A DNA stretch of 64,000 nucleotides from Cupriavidus necator N-1. GTDB lineage: Bacteria > Pseudomonadota > Gammaproteobacteria > Burkholderiales > Burkholderiaceae. Position numbers and translations under genes: made by a program. Shown here piece after piece: positions 37,072-46,125 of the stretch. The stretch's first letter is position 1, and every line of letters starts with the position of its first letter. The notes under the pieces were generated by a model that saw only the letters and a list, made by a program, of their open reading frames with translations, made no database searches and was not told the DNA's origin. The stretch spans positions 1,302,001 to 1,366,000 of the forward strand of contig NC_015726.1 of the NCBI RefSeq assembly GCF_000219215.1, read 5' to 3'.

Positions 37072-38107
37072 GCGCTCGCCGCGGCTCTGGCTGGCCTTGC
37101 TGCCGGCCGGCGCAGCGGCAGCAGCGGTGTACTGGCTGACGATGGCGTCCGGCCCGGCTGCCGTGCCGCAGCGCACGGCGGCGATCACCACTGCTGCGAG
37201 TCCTTCGACAACATCGGCTGACGCCGGACCCGCCGGCGTGGCTGCGTTGCCATCGCTTTCCGGCGTCGACGTGCCCGCAGGCCTCGAACTCGACGCGCAG
37301 GGCAAGCTGCGGCTGACGCGCGCGCTGCGCACCTACTTCGACTACTTCCTCAGCACCCGCCACGACGCCGGCGGCGCCGACGCGCTGGACCGGCTGGTGT
37401 ACGACGATATCCGCCGCCGCGTGCCGCAGCCAGCGGCAGGGCAGGCGTGGCAGCTGTGGCAGCGCTATGTAGCCTATCTTGCCGAGATTCAACCGCAGGC
37501 CACCCGCAAGCCGCGGGCGGATTCGAACGGCACGCTGGATGCGGCGCAGGTGCAGCAGCTGCGCGCGCTGCAGGCTGAGCGCAACGGTGCGCGGCAGCGC
37601 CTGCTGCCGGAGGTGGCGGCAATCTGGTTCGGCGACGAGCAGGCGTATGACGATGCCATGCTGGCGCGGCTCGACATCGCGGCGCAATCCGGCCTGGATG
37701 ACGCGCAGCGGCAGCAGCGGCTGGCCGAACTCGAAGCCATGCTGCGCGAGCCATTGCGCGCGGCACGGGAGGCCAGCGCGCGTCCGCAGGCGATCAGCGA
37801 CACCATCGCCGGCATGCAGGCCGCCGGCCGCAGTGCGCAGGACATCGGTGCGGCGTTGGCGCAGGCCTACGGTCCCGAGGTGGCGCAGCGCTACCAGCAG
37901 CAGGCGCAAGCCGGGCAGGCCTGGCAGCAGCGCTACGACGACTACGCCGCGCGCCGCGCGCAGATCGAGGCCTTCCCGGGGTTGTCGGAGCAGGACCGCC
38001 GGCAGCAACTGGATGCGCTGCGCAGCCAGACCTTCGGCAATCCCAGCGAAGCGCTGCAGGCCGAGGTGGTCGACAAGGCGATGGCCGCGCGGCGGCAGGC
38101 ACGATAG
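37058..38107 (+). CDS. lifO: lipase-specific foldase (Lif)
   Basis: 349 residues. One N-terminal transmembrane anchor ([20 protein letters not shown]) is followed by an Ala/Pro/Thr-rich linker and a helical periplasmic domain. The diagnostic Lif motif RTYFDYFLST is present at about residue 90. Foldases bind secreted lipases and drive the last folding step before type II secretion. The gene overlaps the lipase stop by 14 bases. The lipase is destroyed, so this intact foldase has lost its operon partner, and probably also its upstream promoter unless the IS supplies one. Confidence 0.92.
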   Translation: MTSSERSPRLWLALLPAGAAAAAVYWLTMASGPAAVPQRTAAITTAASPSTTSADAGPAGVAALPSLSGVDVPAGLELDAQGKLRLTRALRTYFDYFLSTRHDAGGADALDRLVYDDIRRRVPQPAAGQAWQLWQRYVAYLAEIQPQATRKPRADSNGTLDAAQVQQLRALQAERNGARQRLLPEVAAIWFGDEQAYDDAMLARLDIAAQSGLDDAQRQQRLAELEAMLREPLRAAREASARPQAISDTIAGMQAAGRSAQDIGAALAQAYGPEVAQRYQQQAQAGQAWQQRYDDYAARRAQIEAFPGLSEQDRRQQLDALRSQTFGNPSEALQAEVVDKAMAARRQAR

Positions 38108-38127
38108 CCGCGCTGCATCGCCCAAAG

Positions 38128-38159
38128 AAAAACGGCACCGGGTTCCCGGTGCCGTTTTT
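38128..38159. terminator. bidirectional intrinsic terminator
   Basis: AACGGCACCGGG-TT-CCCGGTGCCGTT stem with A-run before and T-run after, between the convergent foldase and ETF-QO genes. Confidence 0.88.
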
Positions 38160-38180
38160 ACAGCCGCTGGCTCGGCAGGT

Positions 38181-39869
38181 TTACATCCCGACGTAGTTCG
38201 GACCGCCGCCGCCTTCCGGCGTCACCCAGACGATGTTCTGGGTCGGATCCTTGATGTCGCAGGTCTTGCAGTGCACGCAGTTCTGCGCGTTGATCTGCAG
38301 ACGCTCCTTGCCCGACGTCTCGTCCTGCACGAACTCATACACACCGGCTGGGCAGTAGCGCGACTCGGGGCCGGCGTACTTGTCCCAGTTGATGTTGACC
38401 GGCACGCTGGCGTCCTTGAGCGTCAGGTGCGCCGGCTGGTTCTCTTCGTGGTTGGTGTTGCTGATGAACACCGAGCTGAGGCGGTCGAAGGTCAGCTTGC
38501 CGTCCGGCTTCGGGTACTCGATCTTCTGGCACTCGGCCGCGGGCTTCAGGTACACATGATCCGGCTTCACGCGGTGGATGGTCCACGGCGGGTTGCGGAT
38601 GCCCAGCTTGGGCAGCAGCCATTGCTCGATGCCGGTCATCAGCGTGGCGGTGGTGCGGCCCTTCTTGAACCACTGCTTGAAGTTCTTGGCCTGCAGCAGT
38701 TCCTTGTGCAGCCAGCTCTGCTCAAACGCAGCCGGGTAGGCGGCCAGTTCGTCGTGCTGGCGGCCGGCCTGCAGCGCGTCATAGGCGGCCTCGGCGGCCA
38801 TCATGCCGGTCTTGATGGCGGCGTGGCTGCCCTTGATGCGCGAGGCATTCAGGTAGCCGGCATCGCAGCCGACCAGCGCGCCGCCCGGGAACACGGTCTT
38901 GGGCAGCGACAGCAGGCCGCCGGCGGTGATGGCACGCGCGCCGTAGGAGAGGCGCTTGCCGCCTTCAAAGTACTGGCGGATTTCCGGATGCGTCTTGAAG
39001 CGCTGGAATTCCTCGAACGGCGACAGCCACGGGTTGGTGTAGTCCAGGCCGACCACAAAGCCGACCGCGACCTTGTTGTCTTCCATGTGGTACAGGAACG
39101 AGCCGCCGTAGGTGGCCGGGTCCAGCGGCCAGCCGGCGGTGTGCACCACCAGGCCAGGCTTGTGCTTGGCGGGATCGATCTCCCACAGTTCCTTCAGGCC
39201 GATGCCGTAGCTCTGCGGATCCTTGCCGGTGTCGAGCTTGAATTTCTCGATCAGCTGCTTGCCCAGGTGGCCGCGCGCGCCTTCGGCGAAGATGGTGTAC
39301 TTGGCATGCAGCTCCATGCCCAGCTGGAAGTTCTCGGTGGGCTCGCCTTCCTTGTTGATGCCCATATTGCCGGTGGCCACGCCCTTGACCGAGCCGTCTT
39401 CGTTGAAGAGCACTTCGGCGGCGGGGAAGCCCGGGAAGATCTCCACGCCCAGCGCTTCGGCCTGCTGGCCCAGCCAGCGCACGAAGTTCGACAGGCTTAT
39501 GATGTAGTTGCCTTCGTTGTGGAAGCACTCGGGCAGCAGCGCGGGCGGCGTGCCCTTGGAGCCGGACTCGTTCAGGAACAGGAACTTGTCTTCGGTGACC
39601 GCCTGGTTCAGCGGCGCACCCAGTTCCTTCCAGTTCGGGATCAGCTCATTGAGGGCGCGCGGATCCATGATGGCGCCCGACAGGATGTGGGCGCCGGGCT
39701 CGGAGCCCTTTTCCAGTACGCACACGTTGACGTCGGCGCCTTTCTCCTGCGCGAGTTGCTTCAGGCGGATGGCGGTGGCCAGGCCGGCGGGGCCGCCGCC
39801 GACGATGACCACATCGTATTCCATGGCTTCGCGCGGGCCGAACTGCTCCACGAGCTGTTGCTGATCCAT
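38181..39869 (-). CDS. electron-transfer flavoprotein:ubiquinone oxidoreductase
   Basis: 562 residues, standard ETF-QO length. The N-terminal FAD fold is YDVVIVGGGPAGLATAIRLK. The membrane-face substrate region follows, and the C-terminus carries the 4Fe-4S ligands in RYCPAGVYEF and INAQNCVHCKTCDIKDPTQNI. It takes electrons from ETF, hence from acyl-CoA dehydrogenases such as that at 1521-2660, into ubiquinone. It is divergent from an SDR gene across about 310 bases containing an operator-like palindrome. Confidence 0.95.
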   Translation of the reverse strand: MDQQQLVEQFGPREAMEYDVVIVGGGPAGLATAIRLKQLAQEKGADVNVCVLEKGSEPGAHILSGAIMDPRALNELIPNWKELGAPLNQAVTEDKFLFLNESGSKGTPPALLPECFHNEGNYIISLSNFVRWLGQQAEALGVEIFPGFPAAEVLFNEDGSVKGVATGNMGINKEGEPTENFQLGMELHAKYTIFAEGARGHLGKQLIEKFKLDTGKDPQSYGIGLKELWEIDPAKHKPGLVVHTAGWPLDPATYGGSFLYHMEDNKVAVGFVVGLDYTNPWLSPFEEFQRFKTHPEIRQYFEGGKRLSYGARAITAGGLLSLPKTVFPGGALVGCDAGYLNASRIKGSHAAIKTGMMAAEAAYDALQAGRQHDELAAYPAAFEQSWLHKELLQAKNFKQWFKKGRTTATLMTGIEQWLLPKLGIRNPPWTIHRVKPDHVYLKPAAECQKIEYPKPDGKLTFDRLSSVFISNTNHEENQPAHLTLKDASVPVNINWDKYAGPESRYCPAGVYEFVQDETSGKERLQINAQNCVHCKTCDIKDPTQNIVWVTPEGGGGPNYVGM

Positions 39870-40179
39870 TGTCTCTAACCCTCTATTTCTTTGCTGCTTG
39901 CTTGCAATTGTGGGAAATGCGGTGATCGTTTTGCCGAGAACCGGGCCAGCGCGCGGACGGGAGCCGCGGGTGGGTGAGTTGGCAGCGATTTGGAGTCCAA
40001 AGACGCCCGGATCGCGCGTTTTCCCTCTTTCCCTTTACTGGCCAAGTTCTTAGAATCTCCGGCATTGTCCGGGACTCGCCACCCACAGGCAAGGATTTTT
40101 TTGGAACGGTCGTTCTTTTTTTGATATGCTGCCTTCTGCTCCCGCATAGGCCGGAGGAGCTCCCGCACAAGAGGTAATC
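39870..40179. promoter_or_regulatory. divergent intergenic region, ETF-QO / SDR
   Basis: No gene is seen. On the forward strand -35 TTGGAA (40101-40106) and -10 TATGCT (40125-40130) are 18 bases apart. The perfect inverted repeat GAACG-GT-CGTTC at 40104-40115 overlaps the -35 and spacer, the position expected for a repressor. The SDR RBS (GGAGGAG at about 40152, or GAGG at 40170) precedes ATG 40180. Confidence 0.5.
40104..40115. promoter_or_regulatory. operator-like palindrome GAACG-GT-CGTTC
   Basis: Perfect 5-base arms with a 2-base spacer, overlapping the forward -35. The symmetry and position resemble TetR-family sites of fatty-acid catabolism regulators. No TetR gene lies in this window. 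Confidence 0.5.
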
Positions 40180-40965
40180 ATGGGTTTGTCGATCAATCTG
40201 GAAGGCAAGGTCGCGCTGGTCACCGGCGCTTCAAGCGGGCTGGGCTCGCGTTTCGCCACGGTGCTGGCCGCCGCCGGCGCCAAGGTGGTGCTGGCCTCGC
40301 GCCGCACCGAACGGCTCAAGGAACTGCGCGCGGCGATCGAGGCCGAGGGCGGCAGCGCCCATGTGGTGCGCCTGGACGTCACCGACCCGGACAGCATCCG
40401 CGCCGCGGTGGCGCACGCGGAGACCGAGGCCGGTTCCATCGACATCCTGGTCAACAACTCCGGCGTGTCGACCACGCAGAAGCTGACCGATGTGACCGCC
40501 GATGACTTCGATTTCGTCTTCGACACCAATACCCGCGGTGCCTTCTTCGTCGCCCAGGAAGTGGCCAAGCGCATGATTGCGCGCGCCAAGGGCGCCGAGC
40601 GCAACGGCAGCCCGCTGCCGCAGGCGCGCATCGTCAATATCGCCTCGGTGGCCGGGCTCAAGGTGCTGTCGCAGATCGGCGTCTATTGCATGAGCAAGGC
40701 GGCCGTGGTGCACATGACCAGGGCCATGGCGCTGGAATGGGCGCGCCACGGCATCAATACCAATGCCATCTGCCCGGGCTATATCGACACCGATATCAAC
40801 CACCACCACTGGGACTCGGACGCGGGGCAGAAGCTGATCCAGATGCTGCCGCGCAAGCGCCTGGGCAAGCCAGAGGATCTCGACGGCCTGTTGCTGCTGC
40901 TGGCATCCGATCAGTCGCAATTCATCAACGGGGCTGTCATTACCGCCGACGACGGCATGGTCTGA
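40180..40965 (+). CDS. short-chain dehydrogenase/reductase
   Basis: 261 residues. Cofactor loop GKVALVTGASSGLGSRFA, NNSG (LVNNSGVSTT), catalytic Ser in IVNIASVAGL and YCMSK (Tyr-x3-Lys), with NAICPGYIDTDI after it. LASRRTERL after beta-2 suggests NADP(H) preference (Arg). The local context (ETF-QO, thioesterase, TRAP) suggests a hydroxyacyl or related lipid-chain substrate. Divergent from ETF-QO and probably repressed through the 40104-40115 palindrome. Confidence 0.88.
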   Translation: MGLSINLEGKVALVTGASSGLGSRFATVLAAAGAKVVLASRRTERLKELRAAIEAEGGSAHVVRLDVTDPDSIRAAVAHAETEAGSIDILVNNSGVSTTQKLTDVTADDFDFVFDTNTRGAFFVAQEVAKRMIARAKGAERNGSPLPQARIVNIASVAGLKVLSQIGVYCMSKAAVVHMTRAMALEWARHGINTNAICPGYIDTDINHHHWDSDAGQKLIQMLPRKRLGKPEDLDGLLLLLASDQSQFINGAVITADDGMV

Positions 40966-41233
40966 CCGCCTGACCGCTGACCGGGGGGCGCAAGGCCCCC
41001 TGCATCCCGGCTGCGCGCCAAAAGTGCCGCGGGATGGCCAGATTGCACGCCCAGGGCTTATCCGGTCCCCTTGGGTGCGCCGTCGTCAGCACACACCAAT
41101 CATCAGAAAATTCGTGCGTGATGGGCCAGTCTTGGCATAATCCGCCATGTCTGCAGATTAAGTCTTTACATACAAGTAAAAAAACGCCGCGGTGGCTGCA
41201 TGGCCCGAGCGGCCCGGACCGGAGGCCGGGGAG

Positions 41234-41836
41234 ATGGAGCAACAAGAAGAGGCACGGCGCAACGCCGTGCCGCAACACGTCGTCGATTCCGCGGTGATCC
41301 CGCAGGCTGCCGACGAAGCGCAGGACGCTGAATTCCGGGTTTCGCCCCGCATCGAGGACTGGATTGGCGTGATCGTGATGGTGCTGCTGGTCGGCATCAC
41401 CTTCGCCAACGTGGTGGTCCGCTATTTCACCGACGAGTCGTTTGCCTGGACCGAGGAGTTCTCGGTCTTCCTGATGATCGTGCTGGCGCTGGTCGCCGGC
41501 AGCGCCGCGGTGGCGCGCGACCGCAATATCCGCATCGAATTCTTCTTCGAGCGCGGCAGCGCGGCCCGGCAGCGGCGCCTGGCGATCCTGTCGGCGCTGG
41601 CCGTGGCGGTGATGTTCATCGCGCTGGCAGTGCTGGGGGCGCGCATCACCTGGGACGAATACACCTTCGGCGAGACCTCGCCGGGCATTGGCGTGCCAAG
41701 CTGGTGGTACTCGATCTGGCTGCCGGTGCTGTCGGCCGGCATCGCGCTGCGCGCGCTGGGGCTGGTGCTGCGCAACGTGCGCGCGCTCAAGGCGCTGCAT
41801 GCAGCCAGGACAGGCACGATGGAGCAGGCGCCATGA
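41234..41836 (+). CDS. TRAP transporter small permease (DctQ)
   Basis: 200 residues from ATG 41234; GGAGG lies 8 bases upstream. Four transmembrane helices (DWIGVIVMVLLVGITFANVVVRY; FSVFLMIVLALVAGSAAVARD; LAILSALAVAVMFIALAVLGARI; SIWLPVLSAGIALRALGL) and the DctQ mark RDRNIRIEFFFERG. The stop overlaps the dctM start (ATGA), so it is coupled. It forms the small membrane subunit of a Na+/H+-driven carboxylate importer. Confidence 0.88.
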   Translation: MEQQEEARRNAVPQHVVDSAVIPQAADEAQDAEFRVSPRIEDWIGVIVMVLLVGITFANVVVRYFTDESFAWTEEFSVFLMIVLALVAGSAAVARDRNIRIEFFFERGSAARQRRLAILSALAVAVMFIALAVLGARITWDEYTFGETSPGIGVPSWWYSIWLPVLSAGIALRALGLVLRNVRALKALHAARTGTMEQAP

Positions 41837-43137
41837 CTCTCGTTGCCATCATCCTGTTCGTGGTCTTTATCGGCCTGATGCTGCTGGGCGTGCCCATCGG
41901 CGTGTCGCTGGGGCTGGGCGGCCTGGTTGCCATCGGCCTGTCCAATCTCGACACCCAGATGTTCGGCCTGCTGGCCGTGCCGCAGAACTTCTATGCGGGG
42001 CTGGCCAAGTATCCGCTGCTGGCGATCCCGATGTTCGTGCTGGTGGGGTCGATCTTCGACCGCTCCGGCGTGGCGCAGCGGCTGGTGACCTTTGCCATCG
42101 CCATCGTCGGCCGCGGCCCCGGCATGCTGCCGCTGGTGGCGATCCTGGTGGCAATGTTCCTGGGCGGCATCTCCGGTTCCGGTCCGGCCAACGCGGCCGC
42201 GGTGGGCGGAGTGATGATCGCGGCGATGTCGCGCGCCGGCTATCCCGGCTCGTACAGCGCGGCGGTGGTTGGCGCTGCCGCCGCGACCGACATCCTGATC
42301 CCGCCGTCGGTGGCGTTCATCATCTACAGCGTGCTGGTGCCCGGCGCGTCGGTACCGGCGCTGTTCGCGGCCGGCATGATTCCGGGCATCCTGGCCGGCG
42401 TTGCGCTGATCGTTCCGGCGGTGTGGCTGGCGCGCAAGCACAATATGGGCGCGATCGAGGCCGGGTTGCCGCGCCCGCCGTTCTGGAAGAGCCTGCGCGA
42501 GGCCGCCTGGGGTCTGGTGGCGCCCTTCCTGATCCTGGGCGGTATGCGCGCTGGCTGGTTCACGCCGACCGAGGCCGCCGTGGTGGCCGTAGTCTACGGT
42601 CTCTTTGTCGGCATGGTGGTGTACCGCAGCATCGGCATGCGCGACCTGTTCACCATCTTCCAGGAGGCGGCCGAGACCTCGGCGGTGATCCTGCTGGTGG
42701 TGGCGCTGGCCGGCATCTTTGCCTATGCGCTGTCGACGCTGGGCGTGATCGACCCGCTGGCGCATGCCATCGCCACCTCCGGGCTGGGCGAGTACGGCGT
42801 GCTGGCGCTGATCGTGCTGCTGCTGATGACGGTAGGCATGTTCCTGGACGGCATCTCGATCTTCCTGATCTTCGTGCCGCTGCTGCTGCCGATCGCCAAT
42901 GCCTTCCACTGGAACCCGGTATGGTTCGGCGTGGTGCTGACGCTGAAGGTGGCGCTGGGCCAGTTCACGCCGCCGCTGGCCGTGAACCTGATGGTGTCGT
43001 GCCGGATTGCCCGCGTGCGCATGGAAGAGACCGTGCCCTGGGTGATCTGGATGCTGCTGGCGATGTTTATCGCCATGCTGATGGTGCTGGCCTATCCGCC
43101 GCTGGCGACCTGGCTGCCTGAGTACCTCGGCTACTGA
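41833..43137 (+). CDS. TRAP transporter large permease (DctM)
   Basis: 434 residues from ATG 41833, overlapping the dctQ stop. About 12 transmembrane segments; family marks LGVPIGVSLGLGGLVAIG, FLGGISGSGPANAAAVGGVMI, AAAATDILIPPSVAFIIYSV and GQFTPPLAVNLMVSC. It is the transport channel of the TRAP system, between DctQ and the binding protein at 43187. Confidence 0.92.
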   Translation: MTLVAIILFVVFIGLMLLGVPIGVSLGLGGLVAIGLSNLDTQMFGLLAVPQNFYAGLAKYPLLAIPMFVLVGSIFDRSGVAQRLVTFAIAIVGRGPGMLPLVAILVAMFLGGISGSGPANAAAVGGVMIAAMSRAGYPGSYSAAVVGAAAATDILIPPSVAFIIYSVLVPGASVPALFAAGMIPGILAGVALIVPAVWLARKHNMGAIEAGLPRPPFWKSLREAAWGLVAPFLILGGMRAGWFTPTEAAVVAVVYGLFVGMVVYRSIGMRDLFTIFQEAAETSAVILLVVALAGIFAYALSTLGVIDPLAHAIATSGLGEYGVLALIVLLLMTVGMFLDGISIFLIFVPLLLPIANAFHWNPVWFGVVLTLKVALGQFTPPLAVNLMVSCRIARVRMEETVPWVIWMLLAMFIAMLMVLAYPPLATWLPEYLGY

Positions 43138-43186
43138 TGTTCCGCATTCACAAACAAGAATTGACGCTTTCCCGAGAGGAGATGAG

Positions 43187-44215
43187 ATGAAACGTCGTGC
43201 CCTGATGCTCGCAACGGCTGCCGCCATTGCCGCTTCCGCCTTCGCCCCCGCCGGCGCAATGGCCCAGACCTACAAGTCCGAGTACAAGATGTCGCTGGTG
43301 CTCGGCCCGGCCTTCCCGTGGGGCAAGGGCGGCGAGATCTGGGCCGACCTGGTCAAGCAGCGCACCAACGGCCGCATCAATATCAAGCTGTACCCGGGCA
43401 CCTCGCTGGTGGCCGGCGACCAGACCCGCGAATTCTCGGCGATCCGCCAGGGCGTGATCGACATGGCGGTGGGCTCGACCATCAACTGGTCGCCGCAGGT
43501 CAGGGAACTGAACCTGTTCTCGCTGCCGTTCCTGATGCCCGACTACAAGGCGCTGGACGCGCTCACGCAGGGCGAAGTCGGCAAGTCGCTCTTCACCACG
43601 CTGGAAAAGGCTGGCGTGGTGCCGCTGGCCTGGGGCGAGAACGGCTTCCGCGAAGTGTCCAACTCCAAGCGCGAAATCCGCAAGCCGGAAGACCTCAAGG
43701 GCATGAAGCTGCGCGTGGTCGGTTCGCCGCTGTACATCGAGACCTTCAACGCGCTGGGCGCCAACCCGACCCAGATGAGCTGGGCCGACGCGCAGCCGGC
43801 GATGGCCTCGGGCGCGGTCGACGGGCAGGAGAACCCGCAGTCGGTGTTCGCCGCCGCCAAGCTGTACACGGTGGGCCAGAAGTTCGTCACCACCTGGGGC
43901 TACGTGGCTGACCCGCTGATCTTCGTGGTCAACAAGCAGATCTGGGAAAGCTGGACCCCGGCCGACCGCGAGATCGTCAGGCAGGCCGCCATCGACGCCG
44001 GCAAGCAGGAAATCGCGCTGGCCCGCAAGGGCCTGGTGGAGCCGGGCGCGCCGGCCTGGAAGGACATGGAGGCGCACGGCGTCAGGGTCACGCACCTGAC
44101 GCCGGCCGAGCACGACAGCTTCCGCAAGGCCACCGCCAAGGTCTACGACAAGTGGAAGAAGCAGATCGGCGCCGACCTGGTGACCAAGGCCGAAGGCGCG
44201 ATCGCCAAGCGCTAA
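43187..44215 (+). CDS. TRAP transporter periplasmic binding protein (DctP)
   Basis: 342 residues with signal peptide (MKRRALMLATAAAIAASAFAPAGAMA). Family marks: FPWGKGGEIWADLVKQRTNGRINIKLYPG, LRVVGSPLYIETFNALGANPTQM with the substrate-binding Arg in KLRVVGS, and QPAMASGAVDGQENP. It binds an organic acid and delivers it to DctQM. It lies 49 bases after dctM, completing a three-gene transporter operon possibly continuing into the thioesterase gene. Confidence 0.92.
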   Translation: MKRRALMLATAAAIAASAFAPAGAMAQTYKSEYKMSLVLGPAFPWGKGGEIWADLVKQRTNGRINIKLYPGTSLVAGDQTREFSAIRQGVIDMAVGSTINWSPQVRELNLFSLPFLMPDYKALDALTQGEVGKSLFTTLEKAGVVPLAWGENGFREVSNSKREIRKPEDLKGMKLRVVGSPLYIETFNALGANPTQMSWADAQPAMASGAVDGQENPQSVFAAAKLYTVGQKFVTTWGYVADPLIFVVNKQIWESWTPADREIVRQAAIDAGKQEIALARKGLVEPGAPAWKDMEAHGVRVTHLTPAEHDSFRKATAKVYDKWKKQIGADLVTKAEGAIAKR

Positions 44216-44267
44216 GCCACGCAGAGGGTCCGCCAGACTCGGCGGGCCTGTTCCTTTGGAGACTGTG

Positions 44268-44669
44268 ATGAAGCACGTCTATACGGTGGTCATGCCGATC
44301 CGCTGGGGCGACATGGATGCCATGGGCCATGTCAACAACACCGTCTATTTCCAGTACCTGGAGCAGGCGCGCATCGAGTGGTTCGCGTCGCTGGGCCGCG
44401 GCGGCAAGGACGCGAACGGGCAGGGCCCGGTCATCATCAATGCGCATATGACCTTCCTGAAGCAGCTGCGCTATCCGGGCGACATCGAGTGCCGCGTCTA
44501 CGCCGGCCAGCTCGGCCGCACCAGCTTCGAGACCCGCATGGAAATCCGCCGCACCGACCTGCCCGACGTGGTCTGGGCCGAGGGCGGGGCCAAGGTGGTG
44601 TGGTGCGATTACACGCAGGAGAAATCGGTGCCGGTGCCGGCCGAGATCCGAGCGATCATCGAGGGCTGA
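44268..44669 (+). CDS. acyl-CoA thioesterase (YbgC/4HBT hot-dog family)
   Basis: 133 residues from ATG 44268, set by GGAG 6 bases upstream; a TTG at 44256 is in frame. The hot-dog signature is IRWGDMDAMGHVNNTVYFQYLEQAR, with the catalytic Asp in WGDMDAMGHVNN. It hydrolyses a short or aromatic acyl-CoA. Position directly after the TRAP operon suggests co-expression. Confidence 0.87.
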   Translation: MKHVYTVVMPIRWGDMDAMGHVNNTVYFQYLEQARIEWFASLGRGGKDANGQGPVIINAHMTFLKQLRYPGDIECRVYAGQLGRTSFETRMEIRRTDLPDVVWAEGGAKVVWCDYTQEKSVPVPAEIRAIIEG

Positions 44670-44684
44670 CGCCCGCCACGGGGC

Positions 44685-45230
44685 TCAGTGGTTGACCAGC
44701 CGCTGCACCAGGTCCACCGAGGTACTGGCCCCGTACTTCTTCATCAGCCGCGCCCGGTAGATGTCCACCGTGCGCGGGCTGATCGCCAGCAACTTGCCGA
44801 TCTGCTTGCTGGTTTTCCCCTCCACCAGCTGAGCCGCGATCTCGCGTTCGCGCGCGGTCAGCTCGGCCGTGACCTGGCGCTTCTGCGACAGGTCCTCGAA
44901 GGTCCAGATCCCGGCGCCCAGCGGTTGCGTGCGGTCCAGCGCGCGCCCGGTGACATGGCACCAGAACAGTTCCCCGCCTGCGCGCTTCATGATGCGCTCG
45001 TCCGAGTACATGCCGCGCTTGCCCATGATCGGCGCGATGCGCGCGCCGGTGCGCTCGAATTCGTCGGGGGTGGGGTAAAGCACCAGGAAGGACTGGCCCA
45101 GCAGCGCCTCGCGCGTGGTGCCGAAAATGCGGCAGACCTCCTCGTTGCAGTCCTCGATCACGCGTTCGCGTGACAGCACCAGGCCCACGGGGGCGAGCTG
45201 GAAGGCGGTCTGGTAATCGATTGCGGGCAT
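44685..45230 (-). CDS. PAS-LuxR transcriptional regulator
   Basis: 181 residues from ATG 45230. An N-terminal PAS domain ([22 protein letters not shown]... [15 protein letters not shown]... [12 protein letters not shown]) precedes a FixJ/NarL-type HTH ([42 protein letters not shown]). There is no receiver domain, so it probably senses its ligand directly through PAS. It is divergent from scoA-scoB across about 180 bases and likely regulates ketone-body or 3-oxoacid use. Confidence 0.87.
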   Translation of the reverse strand: MPAIDYQTAFQLAPVGLVLSRERVIEDCNEEVCRIFGTTREALLGQSFLVLYPTPDEFERTGARIAPIMGKRGMYSDERIMKRAGGELFWCHVTGRALDRTQPLGAGIWTFEDLSQKRQVTAELTAREREIAAQLVEGKTSKQIGKLLAISPRTVDIYRARLMKKYGASTSVDLVQRLVNH

Positions 45231-45244
45231 CTGCTTATGTATTT

Positions 45245-45252
45245 TTACGTAA
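45245..45252. promoter_or_regulatory. palindrome TTACGTAA between the PAS-LuxR gene and scoA
   Basis: Perfect 8-base palindrome 15 bases before the regulator start, continuing as TACG-N6-CGTA. LuxR/NarL-type HTH proteins often bind TAC-rich half sites, so autoregulation is plausible. Confidence 0.35.
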
Positions 45253-45412
45253 TGGCGTAGCCGGCTGCGCTTGCGTATGCTGTCGGTCGGACGAGTTGCG
45301 GCGACTGTCGCCCGCCTGTTGCCGATTGTACCGTTACAATTTCCCTGCGTCGCCCGCCGCACAATCCGGTGGCGGGAAGAGCGACAGGGAACTACCGAGG
45401 AAGGAGCGAAAC

Positions 45413-46114
45413 ATGAACAAGGTCTACGCCAGCGCCGCAGAAGCGCTTGCAGGCGTCGTCCGCGACGGCCAGACGATCGCCGTTGGCGGTTTCGGCCTGT
45501 GCGGCATCCCCGAGGCGCTGATTGCCGCGCTGCGCGACAGCGGTGCCAAGCAGCTGACCTGCATCTCCAACAACGCCGGCGTCGATGGCTTCGGCCTGGG
45601 CCTGCTGCTGGCCACGCGCCAGATCAGGAAGATGATCTCGTCCTACGTGGGCGAGAACAAGGAGTTCGAGCGCCAGTACCTGGCGGGCGAACTGGAGCTG
45701 GAATTCACGCCGCAAGGCACGCTGGCCGAGAAGCTGCGCGCCGGCGGCTCCGGCATCCCGGCCTTCTTCACCAAGACCGGTGTCGGCACCATCGTCGCCG
45801 AAGGCAAGGAAATCCGCGAATTCGACGGCGAGCAGTACGTGATGGAGCGTTCGCTGACCGCCGACGTCGCGCTGGTCAAGGCATACAAGGCCGACAAGGC
45901 CGGCAACCTGGTGTTCCGCCGCACTGCGCGCAACTTCAACCCGATGTGCGCGATGGCGGGCAAGGTCACCATCGCCGAGGTCGAGCATATCGTCGAGACC
46001 GGCGAGCTGGACCCGGATGAAATCCACCTGGCCGGCATCTTCGTGAAGCGCCTGGTGCTGAACACCACCCCCGAGAAACGCATCGAGCAGCGCACCGTGC
46101 GCGCGGCCAGCTGA
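45413..46114 (+). CDS. scoA: 3-oxoacid CoA-transferase, subunit A
   Basis: 233 residues from ATG 45413 with AAGGAG 8 bases before. The CoA-transferase I glycine-rich start is [22 protein letters not shown], then [14 protein letters not shown] and [22 protein letters not shown]. It is the alpha subunit of succinyl-CoA:3-ketoacid CoA-transferase, which activates acetoacetate; 3-oxoadipate CoA-transferase is the close alternative. It is followed 11 bases later by scoB. With hbdH at 47.9 kb it fits 3-hydroxybutyrate use. Confidence 0.9.
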   Translation: MNKVYASAAEALAGVVRDGQTIAVGGFGLCGIPEALIAALRDSGAKQLTCISNNAGVDGFGLGLLLATRQIRKMISSYVGENKEFERQYLAGELELEFTPQGTLAEKLRAGGSGIPAFFTKTGVGTIVAEGKEIREFDGEQYVMERSLTADVALVKAYKADKAGNLVFRRTARNFNPMCAMAGKVTIAEVEHIVETGELDPDEIHLAGIFVKRLVLNTTPEKRIEQRTVRAAS

Positions 46115-46125
46115 GGAGACCCATC

